22,319 nt of DNA from Bolinopsis microptera (GCF_026151205.1 NC_087078.1:11730175-11752493); one strand, 5' to 3'; positions 9,901 through 21,900 are shown, counted from the stretch's first letter. The notes: generated from the sequence alone by a model not told the origin. Translations and numbers: made by a program.

Positions 9901-12900
9901 GTTCATTTCCTGTTCATTTCCTGTTCATTTCCTGTTCATTTCCTGTTCATGTCCTGTTCATTTCATGTTCATTTACTGTTCATTTACTGTTCATTTCATG
10001 TTTATTTCCCTTTCATTTCCTGTTCATTTCCTGTTCATTTCCCTTTCATTTCCTGTTCATTTCCCTTTCATTTCCTGTCCATTTCATGTTCATTTCCTGT
10101 TCATTTTATGTTCACTTCATGTTCATTTCCTGTTTTTTGTAAACAAATTTAGTATATTTTTCATGCCACTAAGGTATCTTGATTTGCCCTCAAAGTTCAA
10201 ATGCATCAACAGCAGACGTTATTACCTACAATTGCTCGAAACTATAAATCCAAGATAGATTATACAGGGTGGCCCACAAGTGACTACCCACACGCAACCT
10301 CTTAATAACTCACGTAATTCGTCTCCAAATTGCACAAAAATTTCAGAGATTATAGATATGGGTCAAACTTAGATTTCCTGAAAGTTTCGTAAGCCACGCC
10401 CAATTACAGTGGGCGTGGCGTGACACTCCCTCTTTTTCACTATTGTCTTCATAAAATGAGAACGCTTTAAGCTAAGAACTCCAAATTTTTTGCACACATT
10501 TGGCTTGATAATTTAAAACCTTTCCCAAAGTTTCAAGTTCTTTGTTCAAAATTTGGCTGAGTTATGACCATTTCAAAATTCATCGGAAATGTGATCCGAG
10601 CACTCAGTCAGTGATCTCTGCACTCAATCAGTGATCTCCTCACCCAATCTGATCAAGAGTAAGGCGTTAGCTGTATTAATGAGGTTCATTAGGCTTTACC
10701 AAACATACTGAGGAGATGACGACCTGATCATGATTGATTGGATACCGATAATGACTTTGCTAGACAGGAAAACACCAAATTCTTCGTAAAAGTAAGGTCC
10801 TAGGATTCCACGAGAACTGATAGCGCACCAGATCGTGACCTTTTCAGAAAAATCAGGAATCACGGTCTAAAAGTTGGTGTTTCTTTGTGATCCGATAGGC
10901 CCGGTTAGAAAGATCTTGCTTTAGGATTCGTTGAAGGGATGTTCTGCTGAGGTCTAAGGCAGGAGCTCGTTTTCGGGTGCCAATTTTAGGTGTATCCATC
11001 ACGTCACAAACAACCATGGTGATGTTTTCTTCAGTCCTCGCAGTTCGTCTTCTGCCGACTCTTCGCCGATCGTTCGCAGAAAAAGTGAACTTGATCTTGT
11101 GATGCATATCAAAGCAGCTTTTCCGGCAAGGGGATGGTCGGTTGAATTTCATTTGAAATTGTCGTTTAAGCTGAGGACAGAACTCCCCATTCTCTTTGTT
11201 CAGGTAGACAAACAATCGTTGTTCCGCAGTATAGGGAGGATAGTGAACCATTTTCGATAATTCAATGGATAGTTCATTCCTTTTTATCGATTGTAAGGAA
11301 CGAACCTGTGACTAGCAGGGCTAACAAGCCCTGCAACCAATCAAGCGGTGCATGTGAGCCAAACAGGCCATTAACCAAGTGCAGAGATCACTGACTGAGT
11401 GCTCGGATCACGTTTCCGATGAATTTTGAAATGGTCATAACTCAGCCAAATTTTGAACATTGAACTTGAAACTTTGGGAAGGGTTTTAAATTATCAAGCA
11501 AAATGTGTGCAAAAAAATTGGAGTTCTTAGCTTAAAGCGTTCTCATTTTATGAAGACAATAGTGAAAAAGAGGGAGTGTCACGCCACGCCCACTGTAATT
11601 GGGCGTGGCTTACGAAACTTTCAGGAAATCTAAGTTTGACCCATATCTATAATCTCTGAAATTTTGGTGCAATTTGAAGACGAATTACGTGAGTTATTAA
11701 AAGGTTGCGTGTGGGTAGTCACTTTTGGGCCACCCTGTATTCAACACAGCCACAACTAACAGATAACCTCATCTTCCAGGTCTAACGTACAAAACAGACA
11801 GCAAGACGAAATCACTAGAAAAACTAGAAAAACAGATGGTAGTACAGCACCCGGCACTACAAGTGGAGATAACCTCAAGTGAAGCAGAGTACGTGACCCT
11901 GGGTGAGGCTGTGTCCTACCTCCTTACTGTCACACACCTGCCTGGCTCAGTAGCTGACGCCCATCAGATACTGCTCAATGTGGAGTTGTCTGTTCCGGGG
12001 ATTTTGAACTGTGAGGAGCAGAGTTTGTCTGTTTCTCAGCTTTCTGGAAGGAAGGTTCAGGTGAGTTATTGGTGGGCCCTCGTGTGAGTACACGTGTGAG
12101 TACACGTGTGAGCCCTCGTGTGATTACACGTGTGAGTACACGTGTGAGCCCACGTGTGAGCCCACGTGTGAGTACACGTGTGAGCCCACGTGTGAGCCCA
12201 CGTGTGAGTACACGTGTGAGTACACGTGTGAGCCCACGTGTGAGGCCACGTGTGAGGCCACGTGTGAGCACACATGTGAGTACACGTGTGAATACACGTG
12301 TGAGCCCACGTATGAGCCCACGTGTGAGCCCACGTGTGAGTACACGTGTGAGTACACGTGTGAGTACACGTGTGAGCACACATGTGAGTACACGTGTGAG
12401 TACACGTGTGAGCCCTCGTGTGAGTACACTTGTGAGCCCACGTGTGAGTACACGTGTGAGTACACGTGTGAGTACACGTGTGAGTACATATTGTGTGAGC
12501 CCTAGTGTGAGACTACTAAAGGTAGTTGCAATTATTCAGAAATATCTATACCCTCACAAAATGCTATCCAACAAGCTCATAAGATTAAATTCATTCTGGA
12601 TCAACTTATCAGAAACAGATTTTATTTGTATTTCCCTCACAGATATCAGAAGATCACCTGGGAGTTGGAGAGGTTCTAAAAATACAGATATCAGCTACAC
12701 CCACCTCAGATGACATGCTTCAAAACAAGATGAAACTTCTTGTCACTTACTCCTATCAAAGTTGTCCAGCCTCTTTCTGTCAAACGTAATTTCATATTCG
12801 AATCTTTCTTTTACCTAGCTTATAATAGTATTTTCAAGGAGATTTTCTGTACGGAATTGCTGGCAAATAATGTTTAAACGCCATTTCATAACCGTTCAAT

Positions 12901-15900
12901 ATTGCCAGGTATGGTTTGGTATCATCGAAGGAAAGCATTGGCTTGAAGATCCACTCAAGTGACATTGGTACCGAGTTCCTGCCGTCCTGTGCCGCTGTAA
13001 AACACCCCTTCTCCCTGAAGATAATCCCCGTAAGGGATGCTGACATCTGTGAATACAACGCCACAATTACCCTCCCCAGCACTGAGATAATATTTCAGTC
13101 TGTTGTGACATCTTCCCAATTGCCAATATCTGTTAAAACAGAAGGTCAGAAGGTCAGAATTCACTTCGATTCACCCAACCAAAAAGTCGAAAATTTGGAA
13201 GTTGTCTTTGATTCTGAGGTTGAAAACCCAGGGAGGATTCATACATTTGTACTGAGATCGTCTTTCAAGATGTGTGATTCTGACTTGATCATGGAAGAAA
13301 CCACCAACCCTTCTATCGAGATAGCAGATGCAGATGTTGATATCACTATCACAGCTTCTACACCGACTGTTCAATGCAAAACAGAGTTCACCTACAAAAT
13401 ATCTCTTCAATTTGACAAGCCCATCCCTGTATACGGCCTGTCAGTCAGGGTTTTCAATGATTTCGTGAAATTTACCACCAGTGACAGTAGAATCACCCAA
13501 AATAACGACGGATTCACTCTTCTTGTGCCTCAACTGGACTCAGACACAACGTTCAATGTTTCTGGAACGGCTGAAGGGGTAACACTATCCACCGATACAA
13601 CTGCCTCTTGGAGTTATCAATACTTTTCTGCTCGTGAAAATGGAAAGGTCTACTCAGGCTCATTCTCTCTACCCGAAACTAAGATAGACCAGCCTACGTT
13701 CACCTCATTCATTGAGAACAAAGTTGCCGGGAAGATCACTATTGGCGAAGAGTTCGTTTTTGGGATAGAGGTGATCACATCGGAGATGCTAACAGACTTT
13801 GTCATCAGATTACAACTGCCCGAGTGTAACGGTGATAAGTTATTTGAGGTTGTTGAAGTGCCGAGTCCGGTGGTAGGGGACGATGTTTTCCTAACAACCA
13901 TTCCCAATCATCAAACCAGTAACCGGCTGTTGGAGATCTGGCTGCAGACTGACAACAGGGCTAATTCCTTCACGGATAAAGGAGATCTGTTGACTCAGAG
14001 AGTTACGTTTAGGTCGCTTTTCTCAATGTTACAATGTCAGAATACTAAATTTCCTCTGACTTACACTGTAGACTTTGGACTGGCTCCTAATTTTGAACGT
14101 TTCGATGATACTAAATATCTTAATCTCTCTGGTGAGTAATCATTGATGTTGTAAATTTATATTATTCATAGCAAATGTCGCAATTCTTTTCTCGAGATAT
14201 AATGAAATTAGAATTATAAATAATCACAAATAAATAAGCAGATTTGCTATAACAATCTGCCTTCAGGACCTGATCTGAAGACAGAATTCAGCATCATTCC
14301 ATCGTTGGAGAGGTCACGTGACGCAAAGGATCTAACACTGTTCGACCTCAAACTTTGGCACACTGCCCAATCATCTGCCCCTGCTTATAACATTACTGTG
14401 GAACTTGTAAGTTTCTCAGATATTTTGTATAAACATTGTGGTATTACCTTTGACTCGTATGTGACTTTGAAATTTTTGCTAAAAGTTAAATTAAGACAAT
14501 CGACTATAATGTCTGAACGAATCGTTATAATCACACTGGACATTTTCTGTTCTCAAACTGTTACTTAAACAGGTGTGTGAAGAGTTGAACGTGCTGAGTT
14601 TCAATATAATGACGCCTCCTCCTCTTGGTTTGAAGCAGGGCGCTGTCTCTGTTAGGTTCGCAAGGCTCTCTGTTGGAGAGACCTTCACTGCCATCGTTAG
14701 GTTAGTTTGTTAATAATTTACTGGTTTTACAGCGTTAGGTTAGTTTGTTTATAATTTACTGGTTTTACATCATTAGGTTAGTTTGTTTATAATTTACTGG
14801 TTTTACATCGTTAGGTTAGTTTGTTTATAATTTACTGGTTTTTGTGTTGATTTAGGTTGTACATATTGTATTATCTGAGTTAGAATAGTGAGAAAACTGA
14901 ACAAATTTAGTTGGGCATCTAATATTTATATTATTGCCATCTTTCAAATCAGACGACCTGAATACACCGCATGATACTTTGTGATAGAATAAAAATTCCC
15001 TCTAAAACGACCCGGGAATGTTAACCCAATGTTAATAAATTTGCCTCTTCAGGGCGGAATTGAAGCAAGATGTACTGGTGTCACGTGCTGTGACATGTGG
15101 AGGCAAGGTGGAGTACATGTCCAGTGATAATGAGCCCAGCCTCAACTACATTTACACAACCACATTCGAGTCTGATGAGATTCAGTTGGCTAAACCTGCT
15201 GTGTCTCTGTGGGATGTGGGCAGTCAGGGAAATATTTACGATTACAGGTAAGATAAGATATAAGGTGGATGCCACTTATATTATCAACCTCTTTTTAAAC
15301 AATTTCTCCCATTTTTGCAAGTAACGTTAAGTGATCTTATGGAGCCATTGATAAATTTTTATCAAGGTGAGTACTGACTTACTGAGTAGTTTGTTGGTCA
15401 CCTATCTCTTGTAAATGTACCTCTCTTAAAATGAACCGTTTACTCATTAATATGCTGATTATATATGGCATTAATAACTATCATAACTGTTGAATATGCA
15501 ATATATTGGTATGTAATGTGGCATTATTATTAATGTTGAATAAGCTACAAATTGTTATATTGTGGCATTATCATAAATGTGGCATTTTCATTAATGTGGT
15601 ATATTTCATATTATATAAATATCTCCGGGATTTCGACGCGGGATCATATTATCACTCAACCCGGCCCGCTGTTAGATAAACATCTCAAGGTGATATCATC
15701 CCGCCCCGCAAATTCGTATAAACCCGGCCCGCTTTTTAGTCGTAACTGATGTTTATCATTCAATTCTCCGACTTACAATAATCAATGATACTGCTGATTA
15801 GAACTCGATAATAGTAGAACAGTTAGACGCGCGATCACGTGGGCGCGTCACGTGCGTACCACGTGCCACCAATAGCATACGCCGAGTCTATACCACGTGA

Positions 15901-18900
15901 CACGAAAGCGCACCACGTGATATGAAACATCGTAACCGTCCACTTCTTTTAAACGCAAATTCCTGGGAACGTTGCCAAAGCAGCTAATTCTTGGAATTTC
16001 TCCAACGCGTGGCGTGAGAAGTTGGCGACTAGCCAGCTACCCTTGTCCGTGCCCTAAAAATAGTATTGTTTTGCTTGCTCTCCTTCCAGCTCTTGTTCCT
16101 GCTAACGTTCAAGCTATTGCTCCACTATGACAGATCGGTTTGACATTCAGATTGATGAACTGCTTTCCAATCGTGTTCCGGACAGTACAGTTAGAGTCAA
16201 CAACTGGGCTCTAAACAAATTTAATTCTTGGCTTCAGTCATCCAGATTTGCTCGTGACTTCAATGACTTTGACCAAATTCCTGTTGAACGACTCAACTAC
16301 ATTTTAGAGTGCTTTCTTGTTTCTGTTGGATTTGACTTGAAGATGAAGACTATGTATTCTGTCTTTACCGCTTTAAACCGAAGATTGAGGGATTGGGACG
16401 AAGATTTGGACCTTTTCACAACGAAACGGTTTGCTCATTTCCGTAATGTTCTCGATGGATACTGTAAAACAAAACAATCTGAGGAGGATACTACAGTGAA
16501 AAAAGCAGACATCATCACAGAATCGGATGAGAAGCTACTATGGAGAAAAGCTTTCGGTGTAGAGACAGGAAACAAACTGCTCTTCACTCTCATTTATCTA
16601 ATGACCAAAACTTTCGCTATAAGAGGTGGAGATGAACTTTATCAGATGAGTAGCGACTCCATCACGATACAAACAACCAGTAACTCCCACAAGATTACCT
16701 ACACAGAAAGGAGGAGTAAAAACAAGCAACCAGGACTCCAAAACATCAACAAGCAGAAAAAAATAGTCACACATTACGACCCTTTAGGAAAAACCAACAC
16801 CCTGGCTTACTGTCTTCTGCTTTATCTCCGCTACTCTCACCCAGATGTCACATCAAAGAACTCAACCCTCCCGCTCTTCAATCACCCTCACAAATCTCCT
16901 ATTATCCTTGGTGGACATCCAATCTGGTAAGTTACTGTGCTGTTAAGTCATGAATTTCAATGTTGAATAATAAATTTTTCCCAAGTATTAATATTAAATT
17001 TCTTAAAACTTATCGTGCTCCTAATTTTGAACGTTTCGATGATACTAAATATCTTAATCTCTCTGGTGAGTAATCATTGATGTTGTAAATTTATATTATT
17101 CATAGCAAATGTCGCAATTCTTTTCTCGAGATATAATGAAATTAGAATTATAAATAATCACAAATAAATAAGCAGATTTGCTATAACAATCTGCCTTCAG
17201 GACCTGATCTGAAGACAGAATTCAGCATCATTCCATCGTTGGAGAGGTCACGTGACGCAAAGGATCTAACACTGTTCGACCTCAAACTTTGGCACACTGC
17301 CCAATCATCTGCCCCTGCTTATAACATTACTGTGGAACTTGTAAGTTTCTCAGATATTTTGTATAAACATTGTGGTATTACCTTTGACTCGTATGTGACT
17401 TTGACATTTTTGCTAAAAGTTAAATTAAGACAATCGACTATAATGTCTGAACGAATCGTTATAATCACACTGGACATTTTCTGTTCTCAAACTGTTACTT
17501 AAACAGGTGTGTGAAGAGTTGAACGTGCTGAGTTTCAATATAATGACGCCTCCTCCTCTTGGTTTGAAGCAGGGCGCTGTCTCTGTTAGGTTCGCAAGGC
17601 TCTCTGTTGGAGAGACCTTCGCTGCCATCGTTAGGTTAGTTTGTTAATAATTTACTGGTTTTACATCATTAGGTTAGTTTGTTTATAATTTACTGGTTTT
17701 ACATCGTTAGGTTAGTTTGTTTATAATTTACTGGTTTTTGTGTTGATTTAGGTTGTACATATTGTATTATCTGAGTTAGAATAGTGAGAAAACTGAACAA
17801 ATTTAGTTGGGCATCTAATATTTATATATTGCCATCTTTCAAATCAGACGACCTGAATACACCGCATGATACTTTGTGATAGAATAAATATTCCCTCTAA
17901 AACGACCCGGGAATGTTAACCCAATGTTAATAAATTTGCCTCTTCAGGGCGGAATTGAAGCAAGATGTACTGGTGTCACGTGCTGTGACATGTGGAGGCA
18001 AGGTGGAGTACATGTCCAGTGATAATGAGCCCAGCCTCAACTACATTTACACAACCACATTCGAGTCTGATGAGATTCAGTTGGCTAAACCTGCTGTGTC
18101 TCTGTGGGATGTGGGCAGTCAGGGAAATATTTACGAGTACAGGTAAGATAAGATATAAGGTGGATGCCACTTATATTATCAACCTCTTTTTAAACAATTT
18201 CTCCCATTTTTGCAAGTAACGTTAAGTGATCTTATGGAGCCATTGATAAATTTTTATCAAGGTGAGTACTGACTTACTGAGTAGTTTGTTGGTCACCTAT
18301 CTCTTGTAAATGTACCTCTCTTAAAATGAACCGTTTATTCATTAATATGCTGATTATATATGGCATTAATAACTATCATAACTGTTGAATATGCAATATA
18401 TTGGTATGTAATGTGGCATTATTATTAATGTTGAATAAGCTACAAATTGTTATATTGTGGCATTATCATAAATGTGGCATTTTCATTAATGTGGTATATT
18501 TCATGTTATATAATTGGTATTTGGTATTTTCATTAATGTGGTAATACCACATTGGTATATTCTGCATAGTGATATTTATGTGGTATTTTCAAAGGAGTGG
18601 TACATGCAACATATTGGTTTGTGGTAGTTTTGTAAATTGTAAATTGAAATTCTTGTTGTTTCCAAATCGCACAATTTACTTGAGATGACAAGGCACAATC
18701 TGCTATAGGTAATGACTTAAGAATTTGACAGTTTTATAATGCTTCAATAGGAAATTTAGACAGGAAAAACAATAGAATTAATGATTAGAAGCAAATAAGT
18801 AAATCCAAACATACGAATCATGTTGTAAAATAATTCAATTTTTAATTTAAAATGTTCAATAATGGAAGAGCTTAGCATCACATAATCAATAATTTCAGTA

Positions 18901-21900
18901 CAGGTCCTTCCAGTCACAGTCGTTTAGTCATCCTCTAGGAGATGCAAAACCAGACAGCAAGATGGTTTTCTGACCAAAGACATGTACATGACCATATCAA
19001 TCAGGTTCTGATCCTCATTTCGATATCTCAGCATGTCGCTCCAAAGATCTCCAACTGAAGCATCAAGGGTATCACTGCACATAAGTTGCTCAATATTGTC
19101 GATAGTGCTGGCCATGTCAAACTGCCTTTTCGAGATTCTATCCAAATACCTTGTGGTGTGTCTTTTTCTTGTAGCTAGATGCATTGGACATCTGTCATCA
19201 CAAATGTTTGATCTTTCGATGATATCAAAAACTTGTATTTTAATATCACGTCTGATGATGTATTCGAGAATCATGCACTCAAAATTTTCATTACCGCGTT
19301 GATATCGATGAGAGCAGAACAACGAAAAGATGGTATCCAGAATTTTTTTGGAAACATCTTCGCAACATACCATTAACCGCATGGAATGAAGGAGATTGGT
19401 GGAAATACATTTACGAATTTCATTCTTATCGTTCTCTTTCTTCCTTTGAAACCAGTCTTCATACGCTTTGACGTTCATGATATCTAATATTTTGGTATGG
19501 TCGTTTCTTTTGCTGCACATTTTCTCTGTCACGATCCTGAAAAGCTGATACAAAATTTAGGAAAATTATAAAAATCGCTTTTGGTTCCCCAGTTCATTCA
19601 ATTTTGGAACATCCACGGTAGCATTTCTGCTGGAAAGTAACAGTGTAAATTATCAGCAGTTTGCACTGTACCTGGTTGATGACAAAGTAGTCTTCTTCTT
19701 CGCTGTGAATGGTGATTCCCCAGTCCTGATTTCCCGAGCAAAGATACATCTTGACCATTTTTGATGCAAATGAAAGGTCCACAGTCTTGTCTTTTCTATC
19801 AGCATATCTGTAATGGGACTTTGTATATGTCTACAGATTGTCGCCGATTATGGTTTTCCTGCTGAGCCAATTTATTGCTTTTCTTATTTTCAAGCAAATC
19901 ACTGAACTGTAGAATAGTATTGATTGATAAATAGTACGATTTTAAATCACTTACTTGATTGATGTTATTACTGTGAACCCAGAGAAAAACAAAATCACAA
20001 ATACTAATTTAAAGTTAGACATCAAATGTTTTGTTGATCAGAAAGTTAGGTATGTAAGGACTATGTAGGGACAATGCAGCTGAAAGCAGGGAGGCGAATA
20101 AAACAAAGTTAGGCTAATGGTATGTGGTGCACTGGTCCATTGGTACCCAGATAATACAAATATCATTAAACTGAAGAGCTAACGGGTAATTATCCAGCAC
20201 ACCTGGTATTCAGGTTAGTTGCTGGAAAGAATCAGCTGTTGAAAGTTTAAAATAGATTTCAAGGCTGAAACAATGTAAGAATCGAAAGGATGGTCTAATA
20301 AATAATAGTCTAAGTCTATATTAAGAGGTATTAAAACTCGGGCAGTGTCTAGATAGCCCGACCCCTGTTCGCGAACAGTTGTTCGCCGAACAGGTGTTCG
20401 TGTTACCAGATCATATGACTGCTTAATTTTTAAAAAACCCCTAATTCGCTTTCTGATTCCTGACAATGTATTTTGTCGAGAGTATCCTAAATCTACAGTT
20501 GAAAGAGGTAAGCTGACACATTGTTTTTTCAGAGTGGAAGTGGAAGTACCAGAAGGAAAGCTCTCATCACTGATAATAACCCTGAATGTGGGAATGGGTA
20601 TCTTAATAAAGGAGTGTCAGATTGATCATCTCTCCCTGACTTCCACTCATCAAAACGCTGTAATTATAAGTAACGCCGCTGCTGAAGTTAACTTGGGGGA
20701 AGTCTATAATAGACCTGATAATTTGTGAGTTTCTTGTTCCTATGATTTCTAACTTCTAAAAGATTACTTGATTTTCGTTGAAACTTAATTGGACATTTCT
20801 TTTGTAAACAAAATAGTATTTCTCATGCATCGTAGAATGTCACCGCATTATTTTTACGCCCTCAGAAAAACCGAGAAGGATAAAGTTTCCCTAAAGATAA
20901 AGTTAGAAAAAAGCCCATTTCCATTCGCTGACCTCAGCCTTGTATACACCACCCTGGACGGTGAAAGAACTAAAACTTTTGCTGTTTCCTGGAAGGATGA
21001 GTGCAATTTGCTGGTTAGTGCTAACCATCCGTCAATTCCCGGCAGCCTTTGATCCACTTTCTCAAGTGAAAAACACAACTCTATTTTAAACTCCTTTTGT
21101 AAAAAGATTACAATTCTCTGTAAATATCGTCTCTGATTATTTGATCACATTTAGTCGGCTCGTTCAGTTCCATATCAGTGATGATCTAGCCCCGTTCCAC
21201 CCTCAGTCCCATCAAACAGCACTGCAATTTCTATATCTCTTCCTTTTATCACAGCACTGTACTTGTTACTGTGCTTTAAAACCTGTTGCACAATAAGATA
21301 TAGAAATGCAGCTGACCGAAAAAAGAGAATATCAGCAAGCAAATTCACAAGCAAGTAGAGTGTAACAGGTTTAAAATAAGCGCCGGCTGTGTAGTTAAAT
21401 GGTGTTTTTACTGATCGTACATCACTCATAATGTAGCATGTGTCATTGTACATCTTTTTATCGGAAGTTTAACAAGGGAAATTGTGCATGATTTTGATCC
21501 GTGACGGTAAGGGAAAAGTATTTCTATTGATTCATAGAAATTGAATTATTGAGAATTCTAGATCAAAAAATTTTAACAATAAAAGGTCAGCGAATAAACA
21601 TTATGCAACAAACGAGTTTGTTATCTAAAGTGAAAACCACAAATGCCACGAAACTCAATTTTCATTCCACTAAGCACAACAATAAAAACTATATATTTTC
21701 AAAAAGAGAGAAAGGAACCCTTAAAAATAAAATCTCACCCAAACTCACACTCTTCAGTTGAATCTGGTTAGAAGAGACGAGACGGAGTTTGTGGAAGGAG
21801 GAGACGAGATCAGGTACGATGTGGTGGTTTCACACGATATCAGATCTCAAGTTAACTGTGTTAACGGCAGAATATTCCTTCTTCTCGACTACTGTAAGTT

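Larger units (their letters stand above)
14083..15618 (+). repeat. Duplicon A (exons 14-16 with introns)
   Basis: This 1,536-bp segment recurs at 17017-18513 with only about eight substitutions plus a one-unit difference in the intron 15 VNTR and a one-base indel. It begins inside exon 13 and ends in intron 16. The very high identity, equal in introns and exons, indicates a recent event or gene conversion. Confidence 0.95.
15619..17016 (+). mobile_element. Spacer between duplicons carrying a DUF3504/Crypton-like fragment
   Basis: This 1,398-bp block is GC-richer at its start than its surroundings and is unrelated to the flanking duplicons. It contains two copies of AACCCGGCCCGCT (15658 and 15721), five CACGTG sites, a CCAAT sequence and a tyrosine-recombinase-like ORF. 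No terminal inverted repeats are seen, as expected of Cryptons, but the ORF is truncated at the 3' side, so this is a partial insertion or filler DNA captured when the duplication formed. Confidence 0.6.
17017..18513 (+). repeat. Duplicon A' (second copy of exons 14-16)
   Basis: The copy starts at GCTCCTAATTTTGAACG, inside the exon 13 sequence, so exon 13 is represented only by its last 49 bases and lacks an acceptor. It ends at TTATATAA in the intron, where duplicon A meets the spacer. It is 39 bp shorter: one 38-bp VNTR unit plus one base are absent. Confidence 0.95.

Noticed and set aside
9822-10258. Overlapping Phe/Ser/Cys-rich open frames
   Set aside because: They are produced by the 11-bp TGTTCATTTCC microsatellite in intron 10.
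9883-12383. CRISPR-like or phased repeat arrays
   Set aside because: The repeats are contiguous simple-sequence arrays without spacers, in a eukaryotic intron.
12069-12713. 214-codon open frame rich in RVST/RVSP repeats
   Set aside because: It is a translation of the 12-bp minisatellite; a 12-bp period without stops opens several frames on both strands.
14083-18513. Treating the two 1.5-kb copies as LTRs of a retrotransposon
   Set aside because: The copies consist of host exons and introns, begin inside an exon, lack TG...CA ends, and the spacer has no gag or pol.
19820-19925. Extra exon between exons 1 and 2 of the nested minus-strand gene
   Set aside because: A frame beginning DLLENKKSNKLAQQ looked possible, but neither end gives a phase that joins exon 2, whereas exon 1 joins exon 2 directly in frame.
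20215-20466. 83-codon minus-strand ORF
   Set aside because: It has no signal, domain or splice support and overlaps palindromic non-coding DNA.
20789-21052. Stand-alone 87-codon gene starting at 20789
   Set aside because: The first part lies in intron 17 up to a good CTCAG acceptor; only 20866 onwards fits the phase of the large gene.
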